The notes beneath the pieces are model-generated. The model was not told the DNA's origin. It saw only the letters and a program-made list of their open reading frames with translations, and ran no database searches. Made by a program: the position numbers and the translations under genes. From Gaiellales bacterium (lineage in GTDB: Bacteria > Actinomycetota > Thermoleophilia > Gaiellales > F1-60-MAGs149), in the NCBI GenBank assembly GCA_030831375.1, contig JAURLF010000191.1:1-5128 (forward strand): 5,128 nucleotides of DNA. The letters run 5' to 3'. Numbering within the stretch: position 1 is the stretch's first letter; every line of letters begins with the position of its first letter. Below are positions 1 to 4,027 of the stretch, piece after piece.

Positions 1-543
1 GTCGTACTCGTCGAGGTGCAGCAGCTCGAGCCCCGGGAAGGCCGTCGCCAGCTCGTCGACCGTGTAGAGGTGGTCGAGCTGCTTCGGGCCGCCCGTGCCG
101 TAGGCCAGCTGGCCCGGGCCGTAGCCCTCGAGCAGCAGCAGGCCGCCGGGGGCGAGCGCGTCCGCCATCTGCCGGAACATGCGCGCGCGCCCCGTGGGGT
201 CCGTGAACTGGATGAAGATCGCGACGACGGCGTCGTAGGCGCCGACGGGCCAGTCCCACTCCTCGAGGTCGGCCTGCTCGAAGCGCACCGCCGCGCCGCG
301 CTCCGCCGCGAGCCGCTCGGCCTTGGCGAGCGCGTTCGCCGCCGCCTCGACCGCGTGCACGTCGTGGCCGAGGCCGGCCAGGAACGTCGAGTTGCGGCCC
401 TCGCCGTCGGCGATGCAGAGGACGCGGGCGCCGGGCCCGAGGCGGCCGGCCTCGCGCGCGAGGAACGCGTTCGGCGCCGTCCCGAACAGGTAGACGTCGC
501 CCGCGAAGCGCTCCTCCCAGGTCTGGATGTTCGCCTTGCTCAT
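1..543 (-). CDS. Class I SAM-dependent methyltransferase (C-terminus cut by window edge)
   Basis: This frame is open from an ATG at 543 to the window edge and gives 181 residues with no stop. It shows the Rossmann methyltransferase fold in order: an N-terminal WEERFAGDVYLFGTAPNAFL segment (9-28), SAM-binding motif I VLCIADGEGRN (41-51), an acidic residue ending strand 2 (E66), ADLEEW with D92 near the adenine site, strand 4 YDAVVAIFIQF (103-113), and PGGLLLLEGYGP (132-143). The pattern resembles small TehB/thiopurine-methyltransferase-like proteins of about 200 residues, so only some 20 residues should be missing. Motif I has CIAD where many relatives have DLGC. The substrate cannot be read from sequence. 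No other in-frame ATG, GTG or TTG lies between this ATG and the upstream TACGCT element, so the start is well supported, although no clear ribosome binding site precedes it. It is divergent from the toxin-antitoxin operon. Confidence 0.88.
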   Translation of the reverse strand, partial: MSKANIQTWEERFAGDVYLFGTAPNAFLAREAGRLGPGARVLCIADGEGRNSTFLAGLGHDVHAVEAAANALAKAERLAAERGAAVRFEQADLEEWDWPVGAYDAVVAIFIQFTDPTGRARMFRQMADALAPGGLLLLEGYGPGQLAYGTGGPKQLDHLYTVDELATAFPGLELLHLDEYD

Positions 544-582
544 CAGGGGGTCGGGCTCGCGGGGCGCGGGGGCGCGTCGCAG

Positions 583-664
583 CCGGTGCGGGCAGCGTAG
601 CCGGGCGGACCGGTGCGGGCGGGTGGGCGCGCCGCCGGTGCGGCTGCGCGCGGAGCCCGTGCGG
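583..664 (+). repeat. Iterated 9-mer CCGGTGCGG in the divergent intergenic region
   Basis: Exact copies of CCGGTGCGG start at 583, 610 and 635, and a copy with one mismatch (CCCGTGCGG) starts at 656. The spacings are 27, 25 and 21 bases. The cluster lies between the methyltransferase and the antitoxin genes, and the first copy lies just downstream of the predicted minus-strand -10 element. It could be a set of regulator binding sites, or a chance result of local GC-rich composition. Confidence 0.4.
594..599 (-). promoter_or_regulatory. Predicted -10 element (TACGCT) for the methyltransferase gene
   Basis: On the minus strand the hexamer TACGCT fits the actinobacterial TANNNT -10 pattern. It sits in the 14-mer CCGGCTACGCTGCC (591-604), which recurs exactly before the CoA-transferase gene. 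Transcription would start near 586-587, leaving a leader of roughly 43 bases before the ATG at 543. No convincing -35 hexamer is visible. Confidence 0.5.
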
Positions 665-673
665 ATCCGCGCG
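647..673. repeat. Inverted repeat with a nested perfect palindrome
   Basis: CGCGCGGA (647-654) is repeated in inverted orientation as TCCGCGCG (666-673) with an 11-base spacer. The perfect 10-base palindrome GCGGATCCGC (661-670) overlaps the right arm, so two mutually exclusive hairpins are possible. It lies about 60 bases upstream of the predicted antitoxin promoter. No T-tract follows on either strand, so a protein binding site is at least as likely as a terminator. Confidence 0.4.
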
Positions 674-720
674 TACCGAGGTGCCCCGGAGCGGGCAGGA
701 TGCGGCCATGAGCCGACGGG

Positions 721-733
721 ATACCACGGGTAT
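721..733. promoter_or_regulatory. Candidate autoregulatory operator of the toxin-antitoxin operon
   Basis: The inverted repeat ATACC-ACG-GGTAT spans 721-733 and runs into the -10 hexamer at 731-736. Ribbon-helix-helix antitoxins commonly bind short palindromes covering their own promoter, alone or with the toxin, so the placement fits negative autoregulation. The arms are only 5 bp, and the regulatory role is inferred from position and family. Confidence 0.45.
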
Positions 734-736
734 ACT
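731..736 (+). promoter_or_regulatory. Predicted -10 element (TATACT) of the toxin-antitoxin operon, possibly leaderless
   Basis: TATACT is one base from the TATAAT consensus and is a rare AT-rich stretch in very GC-rich surroundings. Seven bases (737-743) separate it from the GTG at 744, so the expected transcription start falls on or next to that codon. This geometry is typical of leaderless actinobacterial mRNAs. No good -35 hexamer is visible at 16-18 bases upstream. Confidence 0.6.
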
Positions 737-743
737 CGCGTCC

Positions 744-1049
744 GTGCCCCTCGAGACCACCATCAAGGTCGACCGCGCCCTGCGCGACCGCATCAACGCC
801 GCCGCGCGCGCCGAGCGGCTGACGCCCGCGCGCTTCCTCGACGTGCTGCTCGAGGAGCACGAGGCGCAGCGTTGGGCGGAGGCCGCCGCGGCCGAGCTGG
901 CCGCCGCCCCGGTGGAGGCGGCGCGCGACGCGCGCGCCCTGGACGCGACCCTCGCCGACGGCCTGCGCGACGAGCCGCCCTACCCGCGCGAGCCGGGGGA
1001 CTGCGAGCCGCTCGAGGACGACGCCGCGCCGGACCGGACGGGGCGCTGA
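744..1049 (+). CDS. Ribbon-helix-helix antitoxin of a MazEF-type toxin-antitoxin pair
   Basis: The 101-residue product begins with a ribbon-helix-helix DNA-binding region: the strand ETTIKV (4-9), helix DRALRDRINAAARAE (10-24), a turn at RLTPA, and a second helix RFLDVLLEEHEAQ (about 30-42). The remainder is Ala/Glu/Asp-rich and acidic (DEPPYPREPGDCEPLEDDAAPD), as expected for a flexible tail that wraps and neutralises a basic MazF toxin. GTG 744 is chosen because it lies 7 bases after a near-consensus TATACT. The alternative ATG at 708 has AGGA at 697-700 with 7-base spacing and would add 12 residues, placing the -10 element inside the gene. A GTG at 681 is also in frame. The stop overlaps the toxin start by one base (TGATG), which implies translational coupling. 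The family assignment rests on fold pattern and partner; exact MazE subclass is not recognised. Confidence 0.8.
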   Translation: MPLETTIKVDRALRDRINAAARAERLTPARFLDVLLEEHEAQRWAEAAAAELAAAPVEAARDARALDATLADGLRDEPPYPREPGDCEPLEDDAAPDRTGR

Positions 1050-1402
1050 TGCCGCTCGAGCCGGGCGACGTCCTGTGGGCGGACCTCGGCACCGGCGCCG
1101 GGCGCGAGCAGGAGGGCTGGCGCCCGGTCGTGGTCGTCTCCGCGGCGGCCCGCGCCGCCGGCCCGGAGGGCCTCGTGACCGTCGTGCCGTGCACCACGGT
1201 CGAGCGGCCGTGGCGCACGCGGGTGCCCCTGCGCGGCGCGCTGCGGCTGCGCCGCGCGACGTTCGCGATGACCGAGCAGGTGCGCACCATCGACCGCTCC
1301 CGCATCACGGGCCGCGCGGGCCGCGTCGACCCGGCCTGCCGCAACGAGATCGCCCGCACGCTGCGGCGCCTGTTGATCCGGCCGACGCCCTTCTCCGCGT
1401 AG
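1049..1402 (+). CDS. mazF: MazF/PemK-family endoribonuclease toxin
   Basis: This 117-residue protein matches the MazF/PemK fold from end to end. It opens with GDVLWADLGTGAGREQEGWRP (6-26), has the VVVVS strand (27-31), VTVVPCTT (43-50), TFAMTEQVRTID in the middle, and a closing RNEIARTLRRLL helix. R25 and T49 line up with E. coli MazF R29 and T52, which act in RNA cleavage, so the toxin looks catalytically competent. MazF toxins cleave single-stranded mRNA or other RNA at short sequence motifs and halt growth when the antitoxin is degraded; the cleavage motif here cannot be predicted. The ATG overlaps the antitoxin stop by one base. GGACGGGG just upstream (1036-1043) may serve as a weak ribosome binding site. 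Its stop lies 15 bases from the end of the convergent amidohydrolase gene, with no obvious terminator between them. Confidence 0.92.
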   Translation: MPLEPGDVLWADLGTGAGREQEGWRPVVVVSAAARAAGPEGLVTVVPCTTVERPWRTRVPLRGALRLRRATFAMTEQVRTIDRSRITGRAGRVDPACRNEIARTLRRLLIRPTPFSA

Positions 1403-1417
1403 CCCGGCCGGTGCCCG

Positions 1418-2665
1418 TCAGGCGCCGAGCGCCCGGATCGCCCCGTAGATGACCTCCGCGGCGAGCGCAGCGTCGCGCGTGTCGGAGTCCTCGAGCGGGG
1501 TGTGCGAGAGGCCGTCCTTGCACGGCACGAAGACCATCGCGGTCGGCACGCGGTCGGCCACGCACATCGTGTCGTGCGCGGCGCCCGACGGCATCACCAT
1601 GAACGGCTCGCCCGTCGCCTCGGCCTCCGCGGTCAGCGCGGCCACGATGCCCTCGTCCATCGGGGTCACGTCGAGCCCCTGGCGCTCGACCCACTCGAAG
1701 CCGACGCCGCGGGCTTCGGCCCGCTCCTGCGCGTACGGCACGATCCGGTCGCGCAGCTCGAGGTGGCCGCCCGTCACCGAGCGCGTGTCAAGCGAGACGC
1801 GCATCCCGCCCGGCACGACGTTGATCAGGCTGGGGAACGACTCGACCTCGCCCGTCGTGCCGACCGTCGTCTCGCCGATCTCGTCGGCCAGCCGCTCGAC
1901 CTCGAGGATCGTCTCCGCGGCCGGGATCGCCGCGTCGACCCGGAAGCCCATCGGGGTGGCGCCCGCGTGGTCGGCGCGGCCCGTGAAGTGGAAGTCGCCG
2001 TGCACGTAGCCCGCGATCGCGTGGACGACGCCGAGGCGGTTGCCGGTGTCCTGCAGGACGCGGCCCTGCTCGATGTGCAGCTCGATCCAGCCGGTCAGCC
2101 CGTCGAGCTCGGTGATCGAGTCGCGCCAGTCCCCGACCGGGTAGCCGGCCGCCGTCGCGGCGTCCCAGAAGGACACGCCCTCCGGGCTCACGAACTTGCC
2201 CTTCAGCTCCTCCTCGGTCACGCGCTGCAGCATGATCCGCGAGCCGAGCAGCATCTGCCCGAAGCCGGAGCCCTCCTCCTCGAGGAAGGAGATCAGGCGC
2301 AGCGGCACATGCTCGCCCGACTCCTGCGCGAGGCGGCAGACCTCGAGCGCCGTGACCACGCCGAGCGTGCCGTCGTACTTGCCGCCGTTGCGGTTCGAGT
2401 CGCAGTGCGAGCCGATGCCGAAGGCGGGTGCGCCCTTCGGCACGTTCGAGGCGATCAGGGTGCCGACGGGGTCGCGCCAGACCTCGAAGCCGATCGCCTC
2501 GAGCTCGCGCGTGAAGTACCGCAGCGTGTTCTCGTAGACGTCGGTGTACGCGTAGCGGCGGATGCACTCGTCCGACTCGGTGAAGTCGGGCCCGGCCAGC
2601 GTCTCGATGTCGTTCTCGATGCGCGCCGCCGAGCGGTCGCGGTCGATCGTCGCGGTCTTCGCCAT
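1418..2665 (-). CDS. M20-family Zn-dependent amidohydrolase (N-carbamoyl-amino-acid hydrolase / allantoate amidohydrolase type)
   Basis: The 415-residue product has the usual length and motif order of M20 carbamoylases, which hydrolyse N-carbamoyl groups to release ammonia and CO2 in the cytoplasm as metal-dependent dimers. Expected metal ligands are present: H87 in GSHCDS, D98 in NGGKYDG, a Glu in FLEEEGSGF (129-131), H197 in ELHIEQG and H388 in GLSHTPLE. H233 (GRADHAGATPM), N282 (INVVPG) and R295 (LDTRS) belong to the lid/dimerisation domain, whose residues reach the partner's active site. Unusual are GSHCDSNRNGG in place of the common GSHLDTVPNGG type and GSGF in place of GSRF, hinting at a non-standard substrate. 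A strong ribosome binding site fixes the ATG at 2665. It follows the CoA-transferase gene by 36 bases and is probably co-transcribed with it. The family is secure, but the substrate (carbamoyl amino acid, allantoate, ureidoglycolate-like or other) is not. Confidence 0.9.
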   Translation of the reverse strand: MAKTATIDRDRSAARIENDIETLAGPDFTESDECIRRYAYTDVYENTLRYFTRELEAIGFEVWRDPVGTLIASNVPKGAPAFGIGSHCDSNRNGGKYDGTLGVVTALEVCRLAQESGEHVPLRLISFLEEEGSGFGQMLLGSRIMLQRVTEEELKGKFVSPEGVSFWDAATAAGYPVGDWRDSITELDGLTGWIELHIEQGRVLQDTGNRLGVVHAIAGYVHGDFHFTGRADHAGATPMGFRVDAAIPAAETILEVERLADEIGETTVGTTGEVESFPSLINVVPGGMRVSLDTRSVTGGHLELRDRIVPYAQERAEARGVGFEWVERQGLDVTPMDEGIVAALTAEAEATGEPFMVMPSGAAHDTMCVADRVPTAMVFVPCKDGLSHTPLEDSDTRDAALAAEVIYGAIRALGA

Positions 2666-2672
2666 CTCGTAT

Positions 2673-2679
2673 CTCCCCC
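2673..2679 (-). promoter_or_regulatory. Strong ribosome binding site for the M20 amidohydrolase
   Basis: GGGGGAG on the minus strand lies 7 bases upstream of the ATG at 2665 and supports that start. It is the clearest Shine-Dalgarno sequence in the window and suits an internal operon gene. The two other complete or start-bearing minus-strand genes here lack one and depend on nearby promoter-like elements. Confidence 0.7.
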
Positions 2680-2701
2680 TGGGGTCCCCCCGGCGCTCCG
2701 G

Positions 2702-3910
2702 CTACACCTCGACGTCGCCGAAGGCGCCGGCCTCGGCGAGACGGTCGATCTCGTCGTCCTCCATGCCCGCCAGCTCCTGCAGGACCTGGCGCGTGTGCTC
2801 GCCGCGCTTCGGCGCGGGGCGGAGCTCCTCGGCCGCGCCCGGCATGCGCAGGGGCGAGCGGACCTGGCGGACGGTGCCGAGCACGGGGTGCTCGGTCTCG
2901 GCGATCAGGTCGCGCGCCACCGTCTGCGGGTCGGCGCAGGCCTCGGCGATCGAGTAGATCGGGCCCGACGGCACGTCGGCCGCGGCCAGCGCCGCCACCC
3001 AGTGCGCGGTCGTGTCCGTCGCGAGGACGGCCTCGAGTTCGGCCGTGCAGGCGTCGCGGTGCTCGGAGCGCGCGGCCATCGTCGCGAAGCGCTCGTCCTC
3101 GAGCATCCACTCGGTGCCGAGCGCGCCGCACAGGTTCTCGAAGAACTTCTGCTTCGCGCAGGCGATCACGACCCAGCCGTCCGCCGTCGGGAAGTTCCCG
3201 AACGGCACGATCGACGGGTGCGACGAGTTGCGTGTGCGGATCGGCTCCCAGCCGCGCGACAGGTGCCAGGTGGTGACGTACATGTCGAGGTTGAGCGCCG
3301 TCTCGAACAGCGACACGTCGACGTCGCAGCCGACCCCGTCGCGGCGCGCGCGCCAGAGCGCGCACATCATCCCGAGCGCGGCCGCGTAGCCCGTCGACAT
3401 GTCGACGAGGCTGAGGCCCGACTTCGTCGGCGGCCCGTCGGGGTCGCCCGTCAGGCTCATCCAGCCCGCCATGCCCTGCGCGATGTAGTCGTAGCCGCCC
3501 TCGGCGGCGCGCGGCCCCGTCATCCCGAAGCCGGTCAACGACGCGCACACGATCGCCGGGTTGAGGTGCTTGAGGTCGTCGTAGGTGATGCGCAGCTTGG
3601 CCGGGCCGTCGCCGCGCAGGTTCGAGAAGACGGCGTCGGCGTGGGGGACGAGCCGCTCGAACGTCTCGCGGCCGACCGCGGAGCGCAGGTCGAGCGAGAT
3701 CGACTCCTTGTTGTGGCAGAAGGTCTCGAAGAAGAGCGAGTCCTCGCCCTCCTGGAACGGCGGCACGTAGCGGCCGATGTCGCCCTTCGAGCCCGGGTCC
3801 TCGAGCTTGACGATGCGGGCGCCGAGGTCGGCGAGGTGGACCGTGCCCCAGGGGCCGGCGCCGTACTGCTCGACGGCGAGGATGGTGACGTCTTCGAGGG
3901 GGCGGCGCAT
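2702..3910 (-). CDS. CaiB/BaiF family III CoA-transferase
   Basis: The 402-residue protein has the standard family III length and landmarks: an N-terminal PLEDVTILAVEQYGAGPWGT segment (4-23), DLGARIVKLEDP (28-39), NKESISLDL (67-75), LTGFGMTGP (125-133), GGYDYIAQGMAGWMSLTG (138-155), and the catalytic aspartate D170 in GLSLVDMSTG, equivalent to D169 of formyl-CoA transferase and CaiB. These enzymes transfer CoA between acyl-CoA and a free acid through aspartyl-CoA and anhydride intermediates, working as interlocked dimers. The acid used here cannot be predicted; members serve carnitine, oxalate, bile acids, aromatic and dicarboxylic acids. It is the first gene of a likely two-gene unit with the M20 amidohydrolase. 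No ribosome binding site is visible, but TACGCT lies 7 bases upstream of the ATG, so the mRNA may be leaderless. A terminator separates it from hyuB. Confidence 0.93.
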   Translation of the reverse strand: MRRPLEDVTILAVEQYGAGPWGTVHLADLGARIVKLEDPGSKGDIGRYVPPFQEGEDSLFFETFCHNKESISLDLRSAVGRETFERLVPHADAVFSNLRGDGPAKLRITYDDLKHLNPAIVCASLTGFGMTGPRAAEGGYDYIAQGMAGWMSLTGDPDGPPTKSGLSLVDMSTGYAAALGMMCALWRARRDGVGCDVDVSLFETALNLDMYVTTWHLSRGWEPIRTRNSSHPSIVPFGNFPTADGWVVIACAKQKFFENLCGALGTEWMLEDERFATMAARSEHRDACTAELEAVLATDTTAHWVAALAAADVPSGPIYSIAEACADPQTVARDLIAETEHPVLGTVRQVRSPLRMPGAAEELRPAPKRGEHTRQVLQELAGMEDDEIDRLAEAGAFGDVEV

Positions 3911-3917
3911 GGGCGGC

Positions 3918-3923
3918 AGCGTA
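3918..3923 (-). promoter_or_regulatory. Predicted -10 element (TACGCT) for the CoA-transferase/amidohydrolase unit, possibly leaderless
   Basis: On the minus strand TACGCT ends 7 bases before the ATG at 3910, the same spacing as TATACT to GTG at the antitoxin gene. It lies within CCGGCTACGCTGCC (3915-3928), identical to the element before the methyltransferase gene. No convincing -35 hexamer is seen. Lack of a Shine-Dalgarno sequence supports leaderless translation. Confidence 0.55.
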
Positions 3924-3924
3924 G

Positions 3925-3939
3925 CCGGAATACGTCCGG
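3925..3939. promoter_or_regulatory. Inverted repeat CCGGA-N5-TCCGG, candidate operator
   Basis: Perfect 5-bp arms (3925-3929 and 3935-3939) flank a 5-base spacer, ATACG. On the minus strand this sits directly upstream of the TACGCT -10 element, within the -10/-35 spacer, where a dimeric repressor or activator could act. The arms are short and GC-rich, so chance occurrence is possible. Confidence 0.35.
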
Positions 3940-3979
3940 TCGGTGGGGGATTCGGCGCCGGCGGCGGGAGGCCCGCAAA

Positions 3980-4024
3980 CGCGAAAGGGGGCGGCGGCCG
4001 CAGCCGCCGCCCCCCGGTTTCGCG
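3980..4024 (-). terminator. Long hairpin terminator after hyuB
   Basis: A perfect 12-bp stem (3987-3998 with 4003-4014) has the 4-base loop CGCA on the plus strand. It is extended by a perfect 7-bp outer stem (CGCGAAA 3980-3986 with TTTCGCG 4018-4024) across a 3-base bulge at 4015-4017. It begins only 3 bases past the hyuB stop codon. There is no long T-tract, only TTT at 3986-3984 within the stem and at 3979-3977 after it, as is common in GC-rich actinobacteria. A smaller hairpin (GCGGG-AGG-CCCGC, 3964-3976) follows in tandem. Confidence 0.8.
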
Positions 4025-4027
4025 TGC

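Noticed and set aside
16..600. Long plus-strand open frame opposite the methyltransferase
   Set aside because: Its Arg/Ala/Val-rich product has no recognisable fold. It is the antisense shadow expected in GC-rich DNA, while the minus strand gives clear methyltransferase motifs.
544..743. Search of the divergent intergenic region for tRNA, small RNA or short genes
   Set aside because: No cloverleaf, T-tract terminator or supported short coding frame was found; only promoter-like elements and repeats are supported.
527..1048. Upstream in-frame extension of the toxin frame to 527
   Set aside because: The extra 174 residues are low-complexity Arg/Ala/Gly and overlap the antitoxin in another frame. 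The MazF fold begins exactly at ATG 1049, which overlaps the antitoxin stop.
1449..2009. Ser/Thr-rich plus-strand open frames opposite the amidohydrolase and CoA-transferase (also 2196-2537, 2562-2957, 3012-3389)
   Set aside because: Ser-rich composition is what results from reading the antisense of GC-rich codons. No start signals or motifs support them.
2673..2692. Runs of G and C (GGGG-A-CCCC-A-GGGGG on the minus strand) around the amidohydrolase ribosome binding site, considered as a riboregulator
   Set aside because: The loops would be a single base, too tight to form a stable hairpin. It is better explained by a G-rich Shine-Dalgarno in GC-rich sequence.
1788..3548. 586-codon minus-strand open frame spanning the CoA-transferase and amidohydrolase genes
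   Set aside because: The product is an Arg/Gly/Ala-rich frame shadow crossing two well-supported genes; no domain pattern is seen.
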